In this document: piece by piece, positions 7,451-15,547 of the stretch | Layout: each line of letters starts with the position of its first letter | Numbering within the stretch: position 1 is the stretch's first letter | Source of the DNA: Candidatus Firestoneibacteriota bacterium | Lineage (GTDB): Bacteria; Oederibacteriota; D2-FULL-39-29 | DNA length: 64,000 nt | Direction of reading: 5' to 3' | NCBI GenBank assembly: GCA_903928075.1 | Contig: CAIYPD010000012.1 | Span: forward strand, 1-64,000 | The notes under the pieces: generated by a model | Databases searched by the model: none | Told to the model about the DNA's origin: nothing | Seen by the model: the letters and a program-made list of their open reading frames with translations, nothing else | Position numbers and translations under genes: made by a program

Positions 7451-8839
7451 TCACCCGCCTTTCATTTTGAATACTTCCAGGAGTTCAACGAAGCCTTCAA
7501 AGAAACCTTGAGGGAGTTTAGTGCCGACTATTTTTGCCACCTCACTTAACTTTCCTACTCTTGGTTCTTTTAATCTAAAAAGAAATATAACGGGAATAAA
7601 CCTCATAATAGCGCCGGCCACAAAAAGTATTTGAAACGCCCCCAGTGTGAAAATAAAAAATACTAATTCCTTTTTTCCTATAAGATCCAGAGTGTATCCG
7701 CCAAGAATCGGAGCAAAGCAGGTGGCGATAGTCACAACAAAGGTATTAAAGCTCAGATAAGCGAGTCTTTGCGCTTTGGGGGAGAGTTTTAGTATTATAT
7801 TAAACTGTGCGAGAGAAAGCCCTGCCCAGCAAACACCGGCGACAAACCAGATAATGGGAAGGACATAATAGTAGTTCCTGACCGAAAGCACCGCCCACAT
7901 GAACGGGGTAGAGGAAAGAATGAGTTCACAGACTATAAGTACCGGCTTATTCCCATGACGGTCGATAAGTCTTCCCCAAAAAGTCATCGTAGTCATACCA
8001 CAGACCGTCGCAATAGCGTTATAGAGAACCATTTCGGTGTAGTTAAGTTTAAGTTCACGAATCAGATACACATTTCCAAAGGCCCCGGAGTAAAGCATCC
8101 CGAAAGACCAGATAGCATTGAACCAGACCAGGTTCATAAAATTTTTATCTTTAAGTGTTTTTTTTATTTTACCTGTCACCTCAGCCAATATCGGACCGGT
8201 CGCTGTTTTCTTATTTATTTTTGGCGGCGGCAATTTTTTTAGATAGGCCGCACCCAGTACTGCTAAAAATCCCGAGAAGAGGAAAAGCACGCTGAAAGCG
8301 GCGTAAGGGTGGTCTTTTTTCCAGACATCCATGAATTGCGCGAATATTAAACCTCCAATCAGAACAATAAGAGACGCATACCTGTTCCTCCGGCTGAAGT
8401 AAAATCCTCTTTCTTTTTCCGGGATTATCTCAGCCATCCACCCCGGCCAGGAAAGGCCGATAATTACCATAAGCGCCGAGTAGACCGAAAAAATGATGAG
8501 AAATAAGGTCATTCCCGAGCGATTTCCAAGATAAAAGGCAACCATCGGGACAATGCACACAAACATCCATAAACCCCGCTGAATAAGCGCGGTAATTACG
8601 GTTATTTTTTTTTGATCAGGAAACTGCCCGATATAGTAAGAAAACACGGGAGCAAGAAGTGCCATAAAGACCGGAATAGAATTGGCAAACCCTATTTCGA
8701 CATTTGTAGCCTTTAGTAGTATAAAAAAAGCGGAAAGAAAAACACCATCCCTGACAACCAGCAGCCATTGGCTTACCCAGGCTTCTTTAATAAAATCACC
8801 GTAAAAGCTTTGTATTTTGGCTTTACTTTCATCTGGCAT
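7451..8839 (-). CDS. Major facilitator superfamily transporter
   Basis: 462 residues with about twelve membrane segments. Charged loops at the expected places include EIIPEKERGFYFSRRNRYAS after TM4-5 and a central FWGRLIDRHGNKPVLIV, the MFS motif A of the second half. Substrate unknown. It stands alone between convergent and divergent neighbours. Confidence 0.85.
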   Translation of the reverse strand: MPDESKAKIQSFYGDFIKEAWVSQWLLVVRDGVFLSAFFILLKATNVEIGFANSIPVFMALLAPVFSYYIGQFPDQKKITVITALIQRGLWMFVCIVPMVAFYLGNRSGMTLFLIIFSVYSALMVIIGLSWPGWMAEIIPEKERGFYFSRRNRYASLIVLIGGLIFAQFMDVWKKDHPYAAFSVLFLFSGFLAVLGAAYLKKLPPPKINKKTATGPILAEVTGKIKKTLKDKNFMNLVWFNAIWSFGMLYSGAFGNVYLIRELKLNYTEMVLYNAIATVCGMTTMTFWGRLIDRHGNKPVLIVCELILSSTPFMWAVLSVRNYYYVLPIIWFVAGVCWAGLSLAQFNIILKLSPKAQRLAYLSFNTFVVTIATCFAPILGGYTLDLIGKKELVFFIFTLGAFQILFVAGAIMRFIPVIFLFRLKEPRVGKLSEVAKIVGTKLPQGFFEGFVELLEVFKMKGG

Positions 8840-8885
8840 GTTCTATATTATCATATATAGCGTTTTGTTTTCAAATTTAAATGGT

Positions 8886-8914
8886 TTGACTTTTACGGTA
8901 TATTCTAATAGAAT
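8886..8914 (+). promoter_or_regulatory. Promoter upstream of the DUF948-like gene
   Basis: -35 TTGACT (8886-8891), 17-base spacer, -10 TAGAAT (8909-8914). It gives a leader of about 112 bases before the ATG at 9034. Confidence 0.6.
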
Positions 8915-9033
8915 ATTTTTAGGAATAAAGCCCATCAGAGAATTAACAGGCCGCAAAAAGGCCGTTGAATACGCTTGTAAAATATTATTTCAAAATAAAC
9001 AAAGATGTTCCCGGAACGGGACAAGGAGTTTAT

Positions 9034-9423
9034 ATGGACCCGGTTTTAAAGGTCTTTCTGGTTACCGGCACAGTATGCGTTATTCTGGTGACAATAGTTA
9101 TGATTCTTGTTTTAATACAGGTGCGGAAAGTAATAAAATCAATAAATAATATTTTGCTTAATTTCAATGACCTGGTCGGGAGAGTCAAGGAAAATGTCAC
9201 TGAGATTCTCGGGAAAGCAAAAGAAAATATCTCTAAGATTGGAAGCGTTATAACGACCGCAGAAGAAACGATAAAAAGCGTTAAAGTCTCCGTTGAAAAT
9301 ATTAAAAGCCCCTTTACAACTTTTCTCACCTTTCTGGGCAGTCTGCTGGCCCTGCTCTTAGAAAGATTTGGAAAATCTAAACAACCGGTCAAAAAAACTA
9401 AAAATGAGCAAAAGCCCAAATAG
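9034..9423 (+). CDS. Membrane-anchored helical protein, DUF948/YtxH-like
   Basis: Start at 9034, where AAGGAG stands at good distance; an earlier in-frame ATG (8965) lacks one. The 129-residue product has one N-terminal membrane helix (about 8-31), then a long amphipathic helix with NNILLNFNDLV, KENVTEILGKAKENI and VSVENIKSP, and a basic tail. This is the build of DUF948-type envelope-associated proteins, whose function is unsettled. A CBM9-like gene follows after 35 bases, probably co-transcribed. Confidence 0.7.
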   Translation: MDPVLKVFLVTGTVCVILVTIVMILVLIQVRKVIKSINNILLNFNDLVGRVKENVTEILGKAKENISKIGSVITTAEETIKSVKVSVENIKSPFTTFLTFLGSLLALLLERFGKSKQPVKKTKNEQKPK

Positions 9424-9458
9424 GCTCTTACCTGTCTTATGTTTAACCCGGAGTTTCT

Positions 9459-10091
9459 ATGCCTGACAAGTTATATATTTGTAAAAAAATAACCGGGCCG
9501 ATAAATATAAACGGAAAAGTAAACAAGCCCGTTTGGAGAAAAACTAAGGCTATTACTGATTTTGAGACACCCTGGCAAATCCCCAAAGACTTACGCCAAA
9601 AAACGGAATGCCGGTTGTGTTATGACGATAATTATTTATATGTCGGGTTTTTGGCCCACGATATAGATATCCGCTTCCTTGAACGCAAATACCGGGATAA
9701 TGTATGTCTGGATGATGTTGTAGAAATATTTATCAATCCTTTTCCAAAGGATATCGGCTACTACGGCTTTGAAGTAAACGCCGGCGGGTATTTCCTTGAT
9801 TACAAAATGGCTTTTTATAGAAGATACTTCTCTTTCTGGAGAGCGAGAGGTTTCAAAACAAAGACTTTTATAAAACAGGGCAAATTCTTTTCCTGTGAAA
9901 TGGCCATCCCCTTCGCCGCCCTCAAGCGCTATCCGAATAAAGGCGAGCTCTGGAAGATGGGCGTATACAGAATAGATTATAATATCGTAAAGGGTGTAAG
10001 AACCGAAGAATACCAGGTCTGGAAAAATAGTGGAAATAAAACCCCGGACTTCCATAGGGCAAAGTCTTTTGGGCTATTAAAGTTTCAATAA
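9459..10091 (+). CDS. Family 9 carbohydrate-binding-like (CBM9/DOMON) protein
   Basis: 210 residues, a single beta-sandwich domain: INGKVNKPVWRKTKAI at the start, CYDDNYLYVGFLAHD in the middle, DDVVEIFINPFP, and FSCEMAIPFAALKRYP near the end, all typical of CBM9-like 'carbohydrate-binding' proteins. There is no signal peptide and no fused catalytic domain, which is unusual. It may bind a sugar or serve a non-sugar role; I cannot tell. Confidence 0.75.
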   Translation: MPDKLYICKKITGPININGKVNKPVWRKTKAITDFETPWQIPKDLRQKTECRLCYDDNYLYVGFLAHDIDIRFLERKYRDNVCLDDVVEIFINPFPKDIGYYGFEVNAGGYFLDYKMAFYRRYFSFWRARGFKTKTFIKQGKFFSCEMAIPFAALKRYPNKGELWKMGVYRIDYNIVKGVRTEEYQVWKNSGNKTPDFHRAKSFGLLKFQ

Positions 10092-10182
10092 CTAAGATCA
10101 AAATTCTAAGCACTAAAATAGAGGATTATCAATATAAATTCAATGATTTTGTTTAGGATTTAGTATTTAGTTATTAGTGCTT
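10092..10182. repeat. Dispersed inverted-repeat element, copy 1 (about 91 bp)
   Basis: Its left end (10092-10117) is identical over 26 bases to 57923-57948. The right end carries the inverse motif (TTTTGTTTAGGATTTAG then TTAGTGCTT). Both copies lie directly after the 3' end of a minus-strand gene. The structure is that of a small REP or MITE-like element. Confidence 0.65.
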
Positions 10183-10185
10183 GCC

Positions 10186-12582
10186 CTATTGTAGGTACTT
10201 CCAGAACCCCTTATTCTTCTCATCTCTCACCCCGGAAAGCACGAGGTAGTCTCTTGCCCGGGTTACGGCGACATAAAATATTCTTTTTTCTTCTTCCTCT
10301 TCCTTTAAAGCAAGTTCAATATATTCCGGAATTTCTTCTCTTATTTCTTTATCCGGGCAGTAAAGTATGCCGGTTTTTTCCATTCTCTCGTTTATTCTTA
10401 TAGCATCACGGTTTTTTCTTACTTCTTCACCCATTCTGACAAAAAATACGACCGGAAACTCAAGCCCTTTGGCGGTGTGGACCGTCATAATCTTTACGGC
10501 ATTCGTATCTTCGGTGCTTAGATTGGCTTTGGGTTCTTCATCGGCATCAACTCTTTCTTCAAAATAGGCCCGGATGTCCTGCAGAGAGGCGCCCTTACTT
10601 TCAAAACCCTGAATTATTTCTATGAACTTTTTTATATTTGCAGCCCGCTGGGGCTCAAAAAAGGCTTTCCATCCTTCAGTTCTTTCCATAAAACTTTCCA
10701 GGATATGACTTAAAGGTTTTTCGTTAACCTGCATAATATGTTCGGACAGCACTTCTAATTTGCCGGAGTTTTTTATCTTCTCAAAGAGAAATGCTCCGTC
10801 TTTTGCTATAAACTCAAATATCTGATCTTCATTTTGCTTAAGCAGCGGACTTTTCAGCAAGAGGTAAACACTTAAATCATCAGACGGCTCAATAAGGGAG
10901 AATAACAGGGCGCGAAGAGTGATTACCTCGGGTTGCTGATAAAAACCCAAACCATTGATTACCACATAATCAATACTCGCCTTTGTAAAAGCTTCCTCGA
11001 ACTCGGTAAGATGGGTCCTTTTCCTGAGAAGGACTGCAATATCCGCCATGGTTATTTTTTCCGGGATTTCTTTTTTTTCTTTTCCTTTGCAAAATATTTC
11101 TTTTTTGCCCAAAAGTTCTTTTATACGCTTTGCCACGCTTGCGGCCTCTGCTTTACTGTCGTTTTCACCTTTAGGTATTTCGATGAGTTCAACTTTGCCG
11201 GAAACCTCTCTTTTTGGATCAAATTTTTCATACCGGGTTTTCCACTTTGGCCCGGTTACACCGCGGGTCATTATCCGGGAAAAGACACTGTTTACAAAGT
11301 TAATTATCTCTTTACCGCATCTGTAATTCTCGCTGACCTGGTGAAAAAGAAATGAGTCCCCGTGCCACTTCCTCATATCTCTTGATGCCGCATCAAAAAC
11401 CTCAACATTTGCGTTTCTAAAACCATATATTGATTGTTTTTCGTCTCCGACTATAAACATAGTTGGATTAATTCCGGAGTCCCGTTTACTTCCAAGGCCT
11501 GAATGCCATTCTTCGGTAAGCTTGTTAATAATTGACCACTGCAGGAAATTTGTATCCTGAAACTCATCAAGTAAAATATGGTCGGTCTGCTCATCAAACG
11601 CAAATAAAATATTATCCACCTCGGGATTGTTGTTCAACAGAGTATAGGTTATATATTCAAGATCATTAAAATCCAGCACATTAAGTTCTTCCTTCTTTGC
11701 AAAGTATAGTTCATTGCAAAAAATAAAAATGTCATAGAACATTATGAGTTCCCGGTTAAAAACCAGACGCTTGGCTTCTTTATAGAGTTTTAAAATACTT
11801 TCGTTTAGTATTTTATAAGTTTCTTTGTCTTTTGCGTCACTTTCTTTTGGAGGTTTCTTTCTTGCCGTGCCGGAGGTAGTAAGGAACAAGTATTTTTGAA
11901 AACCCAGGAGGCGGACAATTTTCTCCGGTTCGGGTTCGCCAAGAAGAGCCCCATAATGCTCCTTAAAATATTTCTGGTTGCTGATACCGGTTAGCGCGGC
12001 AGTTCTTGCTTTAGAAAAACCTGCCGTCCCCAGAAGCTCCGGTTTTCCGACAAGCGTGGAAGGCCTTAATTTAAATAGTCTTTCTACGGTTTCTTTCACC
12101 TGCCGCCAGCCGTATTTAGTGTTTAGCTCTGACATATTCTCACGAAGACCCGCCAGCCGGGTATTCTTTCCTTCTCCCGCTTCAATTATCGCAGTAAAGG
12201 AAGATGAGAGAACGGAATCTATTATGCCGGAATCCTTCGGGTCCACTATTTCAAAATTAGGATCAAGGTTAAGTTCAAAAGCAAATCTTTTTAACATAGA
12301 AAGACAGAAACTATGTATCGTGGAAATACGCATGAGGAATACTTTTTCTTTTATTTTATCATAGAGTTCAGGTTTTTCATTTTTAAGGATGCGCAATATG
12401 CGGTCTTTCATCTCTGCGGCCGCTTTTTCAGTAAATGTTATTGCCAGAATTCGCTCCGGGCTTACACCGGCAGATAGAAGAGCAATATAACGACGGGAGA
12501 GTTTCTCGGTCTTACCCGATCCGGCAGGAGCTGCGACGACGATGTTTTTAGTTATGTCGTAAATGACATTATCTGAAGGCAT
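10186..12582 (-). CDS. UvrD-family (AddA/RecB-like) helicase lacking a nuclease domain
   Basis: 798 residues. Superfamily 1 motifs in order: I APAGSGKTEKL (about 18), Ia ITFTEKAAAEMKDR, II LLDEFQDTNFLQW, III VGDEKQSIYGFRNA, V IMTVHTAKGLEFPVVF, VI FYVAVTRARDYLVLSG. The protein ends about 20 residues after motif VI, whereas AddA and RecB (about 1,100-1,250 residues) continue into a PD-(D/E)XK nuclease. No AddB, RecC or separate nuclease gene is nearby. Likely role: DNA unwinding in repair. Gene intact, not visibly truncated by frameshift. Confidence 0.88.
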   Translation of the reverse strand: MPSDNVIYDITKNIVVAAPAGSGKTEKLSRRYIALLSAGVSPERILAITFTEKAAAEMKDRILRILKNEKPELYDKIKEKVFLMRISTIHSFCLSMLKRFAFELNLDPNFEIVDPKDSGIIDSVLSSSFTAIIEAGEGKNTRLAGLRENMSELNTKYGWRQVKETVERLFKLRPSTLVGKPELLGTAGFSKARTAALTGISNQKYFKEHYGALLGEPEPEKIVRLLGFQKYLFLTTSGTARKKPPKESDAKDKETYKILNESILKLYKEAKRLVFNRELIMFYDIFIFCNELYFAKKEELNVLDFNDLEYITYTLLNNNPEVDNILFAFDEQTDHILLDEFQDTNFLQWSIINKLTEEWHSGLGSKRDSGINPTMFIVGDEKQSIYGFRNANVEVFDAASRDMRKWHGDSFLFHQVSENYRCGKEIINFVNSVFSRIMTRGVTGPKWKTRYEKFDPKREVSGKVELIEIPKGENDSKAEAASVAKRIKELLGKKEIFCKGKEKKEIPEKITMADIAVLLRKRTHLTEFEEAFTKASIDYVVINGLGFYQQPEVITLRALLFSLIEPSDDLSVYLLLKSPLLKQNEDQIFEFIAKDGAFLFEKIKNSGKLEVLSEHIMQVNEKPLSHILESFMERTEGWKAFFEPQRAANIKKFIEIIQGFESKGASLQDIRAYFEERVDADEEPKANLSTEDTNAVKIMTVHTAKGLEFPVVFFVRMGEEVRKNRDAIRINERMEKTGILYCPDKEIREEIPEYIELALKEEEEEKRIFYVAVTRARDYLVLSGVRDEKNKGFWKYLQ

Positions 12583-12620
12583 AGTATATTATACAATAAT
12601 TAAAACACAAATTACTCGAT

Positions 12621-13988
12621 TTAGTAAAATATATCTCTTTTCCCGTTCTTAATATCTTTAAGACCCGAGGTAACTTGTTCCAATGTAATCGGGTTTTTTA
12701 TTTGTTTCCTGTAGTGTTCTATTACTTTATAGCCGTCTTTCTTTAATTCCGGGGAAGCAAAATCTTCCAAATACTCAGCAAATGTCAGCAGTCCATTTTG
12801 ACGGCAGAATTTGTGAATTTCTCCGGGTTTTGACAGATACATAAAGTCCTCTCCTGTCCGGCCCAGCCTATAGCAAGCAGTACAGAAAGAAGGAAGAAAG
12901 CCGTCTTTCAGGGCATCTATAATTACCTCTTCAAGGCTTCTTGAATCATGAGAGGTAAACTGCACCGAGTCCGTTTGTTTGCCATAGCCCCCGGTGGAGG
13001 TAACTGAAGCTGCAGAGGTTTGAGAAATTCCTATTTTGAAGGCCTTTCTTCTTATCTCCGGGGTTTCACGGGTAGAAATTATCATTCCAGTATAGGGAAC
13101 GGCAAGGCGGAGTATAGCAATTATTTTTAGAAAGTCTTCATCCGAAACAGGATATTCCGGGGAATATTTAACAGTCGGGGCTTCACAAAGACGGGGCACG
13201 GATATAGTATGCGGACCAACCCCTCCGACTTTATCAAGATGCTCGGCATGAGCGATAAGACCGAGAACTTCAAACTTCCAGTCATAGAGCCCGAAAAGAA
13301 CCCCAAGCCCTCTATCGTCAATTCCCGCCTCAAGCGCCCGGTCATGGGCAGTCAACTGCCGGTCATAATCTCCCTTGGGCCCCTTGTGGAGTTTTTCATA
13401 AGTAGGCCTGTGGTAAGTTTCCTGAAATAGCTGGTAAGTTCCGATATTTGAAGACTTTATTTTTTTATAGTTTTCAACGGTAGTTGCGGCAATATTAATA
13501 TTTACTCTGCGGATGCTTCCTTTTTCTGTCTTAACTTTATATATCTCGTTTATAACCTCTACCACATATTCTATCGGATTCTCTTTTTTATCTTCGCCGA
13601 ACTCCAGGAGTACTCTTTTATGCCCCATGTTAATGAGAATCTTTACCTGCTCTCTTACCTGCTCCATTGTGAGCTTGCTTCTTTTTAAAGCTTTGTTGGT
13701 CTGATGAAAGTTACAATAAGCACAATCATTCACACAAAAGTCCGAAACATAAAGGGGGGCAAAAAAGACAAGCCTTTCACCGTAAATCTCTTCCTTTATT
13801 TTTGCGGCAGTATTAAACATTTCTTTAAGAAGTTTGGGATCCTTGAGATTAATAAGAATTCCAACCTCTTCCAGGTTCAAACCTTTCCGTTCTTTCGCTT
13901 TATTAATAACTTTTTGCACCGTCGCTGCATCTGATTCTTTTGTGTTTTCCAAAACTTTAAATATTCTTTTTTCATCAATGATACTCAT
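12621..13988 (-). CDS. hydG: [FeFe]-hydrogenase H-cluster maturase HydG (tyrosine lyase)
   Basis: A radical-SAM enzyme that splits tyrosine to make CO and CN- ligands for the H-cluster. The SAM cluster motif is CVNDCAYC (CX3CX2C). The C-terminal second-cluster motif is CTAC followed by a third Cys 22 residues on (CX2CX22C), which separates HydG from the otherwise similar ThiH. Start set at 13988: it follows GGAAGG and overlaps the upstream ThiF-like stop as ATGA. HydE and HydF are not in the window. The gene lies next to two hydrogenase operons, whose product it would mature. Confidence 0.93.
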   Translation of the reverse strand: MSIIDEKRIFKVLENTKESDAATVQKVINKAKERKGLNLEEVGILINLKDPKLLKEMFNTAAKIKEEIYGERLVFFAPLYVSDFCVNDCAYCNFHQTNKALKRSKLTMEQVREQVKILINMGHKRVLLEFGEDKKENPIEYVVEVINEIYKVKTEKGSIRRVNINIAATTVENYKKIKSSNIGTYQLFQETYHRPTYEKLHKGPKGDYDRQLTAHDRALEAGIDDRGLGVLFGLYDWKFEVLGLIAHAEHLDKVGGVGPHTISVPRLCEAPTVKYSPEYPVSDEDFLKIIAILRLAVPYTGMIISTRETPEIRRKAFKIGISQTSAASVTSTGGYGKQTDSVQFTSHDSRSLEEVIIDALKDGFLPSFCTACYRLGRTGEDFMYLSKPGEIHKFCRQNGLLTFAEYLEDFASPELKKDGYKVIEHYRKQIKNPITLEQVTSGLKDIKNGKRDIFY

Positions 13989-14725
13989 TGTTTTTCCTTC
14001 CCGCATATTCTGCAGAGTGGATCTTTTTTAAATACGACTTTCCGGAATTCCTGTTTTAATCCGTCCCAGGTCAAAAGCTCGCTGTTTAAATTCTTTCCGG
14101 TGCCGGTCAGATATTTTACCGCTTCCATTGCCTGTAAGGCTCCGACAACGCCCGGAGTTGCCCCAAGTACAGGGAATATTCCTTTTGCCGGTAAACCTTC
14201 AAAAATACAAGCCAGACAAAATGTTTTTCCCGGTCTAATGAGCGCAAGTTGGCCGAAATAACCATAAATGGCACCAAAAATTAGAGGCTTTTTCTTCGTA
14301 AAAGCATAGGCATTAAGAAGAAATCTGGTTTCAAAGTTATCGAGGCAGTCAAGCAGGATATCAGCTTTTTTTGCGTATTTATCTATATTTAAGGCTGTTA
14401 TTCTTTCTGTAACGGCTTCAACTTCAATATTACTGTTAAGCGCTTCCAGAGTAACTTTAGCCGAAAGAGCCTTGTTTTTCCCTAATCTTTTACTTCCATG
14501 TACTATCTGCCGGTTAAGATTTGAACGCTCTACTTTATCCGAGTCTGCAATAATTATACGCCCTATCCCGGCTGCTGCAAGATACAAAGCGGCAGAACTT
14601 CCAAGGCCTCCGGCTCCCACCATAAAAACTGTGGCTTTTTTAAGTCTTTTTTGTCCTGTTTCCCCGAAAAGCATTATTTGCCGTTTGTAGGTCTCTTTTT
14701 CAATTTTTGATAGATTCATCTTCAT
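13985..14725 (-). CDS. ThiF/MoeB/HesA-family adenylyltransferase
   Basis: About 246 residues. It has the E1-like nucleotide fold GAGGLGSSAALYLAAAGIG, the DSDKVERSNLNRQIVH segment, catalytic-type LLDCLDNFETRFLLN, and zinc-binding pairs CLAC and CRIC. Such enzymes adenylate the C-terminal Gly-Gly of ThiS/MoaD-like sulfur carriers. It is translationally coupled (ATGA) to hydG, not to thiS, thiG or moa genes. ATG is at 14725 with another at 14719; the promoter puts the RNA start at about 14724, so initiation may be leaderless or nearly so. Confidence 0.85.
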   Translation of the reverse strand: MKMNLSKIEKETYKRQIMLFGETGQKRLKKATVFMVGAGGLGSSAALYLAAAGIGRIIIADSDKVERSNLNRQIVHGSKRLGKNKALSAKVTLEALNSNIEVEAVTERITALNIDKYAKKADILLDCLDNFETRFLLNAYAFTKKKPLIFGAIYGYFGQLALIRPGKTFCLACIFEGLPAKGIFPVLGATPGVVGALQAMEAVKYLTGTGKNLNSELLTWDGLKQEFRKVVFKKDPLCRICGKEKQ

Positions 14726-14730
14726 TTCTT

Positions 14731-14760
14731 ATTATATAGATTTATGGGTAGATTTTTCAA
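14731..14760 (-). promoter_or_regulatory. Promoter of the thiF-like/hydG operon
   Basis: -35 TTTCAA on the plus strand (TTGAAA read on minus, 14755-14760), 18-base spacer, -10 TATAAT (14731-14736). The predicted start falls at the first ATG of the ThiF-like gene. Confidence 0.6.
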
Positions 14761-14824
14761 TGATAAATGTCATAGAAATAAAGGTCCATAAAAGTCTTTA
14801 AAGTCCACAATGTCCTATAATTGT

Positions 14825-14857
14825 AAAGGAAGGCAGGTATTTCTCCGGCCTTCCTTT
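14825..14857. terminator. Intrinsic terminator after hydrogenase operon 1
   Basis: Perfect ten-base arms AAAGGAAGGC and GCCTTCCTTT around 13 bases. On the minus strand it lies between the hydC1 stop and the thiF-like promoter; the T-run is longer on the plus strand. The rest of 14858-15000 holds a recurring fragment (see the 7378/14927 repeat) and no gene. Confidence 0.65.
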
Positions 14858-15000
14858 TTTTACCCGCCATTTGAGATCAAAAGTCGAGGTAACAGGCTGT
14901 CCACCATTCGATAATCAAACGGTGAGATCTCGACCTAAAAAGGCGGACTTAATGTCCATTATTTTAGTTTTTCAGCAGTCTGTTAGAAGTTACTTATTGG

Positions 15001-15534
15001 TTATTTGGTTTTCTTTTCTTGTTTTCTGAATTTTTCCAGTATTGCCGGAATCTTTTCCGGAACCAATCTTACAAATACTTCTTCGTTAACCTGAATCACC
15101 GGAGAAAGCCCGCAACAACCAAGGCACCTTGTAATACTCAGACCAAACAATCCGTCAGGAGTAACATCACCGAGTTTTATCTTGAGTTCTTCCTCAACCC
15201 GTTCAAGCAACCTTGCTCCGCCGGCCACATAACAAGCCGTGCCTTTACAAACAGAAATCTGGTATTTTGCTTTGGGTTTAAGCGAGAAAAAATTATAAAA
15301 TGTGGCCATACCATAAATATGCGCGGTAGGTACACCAAGACTCTCAGAAACAACATCCATGGCTTCCCTCGGTATATAACCGAAGATCTCCTGGACCTTA
15401 TGCAAGACGGTCATAAGCGCTCCCTGTTTATCATGCAGCAACTTATGTTCTTTAATAAACTCTTTTAGCTCTTTAATGCCGTCCTGTTTTTCTTTTTCTT
15501 TTAACTCAGGAGCACATGTACATGTATTATTCAT
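15001..15534 (-). CDS. hydC: NuoE-like [2Fe-2S] subunit of bifurcating hydrogenase 1
   Basis: 177 residues. N-terminal helical part, then a thioredoxin-like ferredoxin fold with ligands in CKGTACYVAGG and CLGCCGLSP, the C-X4-C ... C-X3-C pattern of NuoE/HndA. In HydABC complexes it relays electrons near the flavin subunit. Last gene of operon 1, 13 bases after hydA1 with GGGAGGAG ahead of the ATG. Confidence 0.92.
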   Translation of the reverse strand: MNNTCTCAPELKEKEKQDGIKELKEFIKEHKLLHDKQGALMTVLHKVQEIFGYIPREAMDVVSESLGVPTAHIYGMATFYNFFSLKPKAKYQISVCKGTACYVAGGARLLERVEEELKIKLGDVTPDGLFGLSITRCLGCCGLSPVIQVNEEVFVRLVPEKIPAILEKFRKQEKKTK

Positions 15535-15547
15535 CTTCTCTCCTCCC

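Noticed and set aside
12621-13988. Reading the radical-SAM gene as ThiH because a ThiF-like gene is adjacent
   Set aside because: The C-terminal CX2CX22C cluster motif and the length (about 455 residues) are those of HydG; ThiH lacks them.
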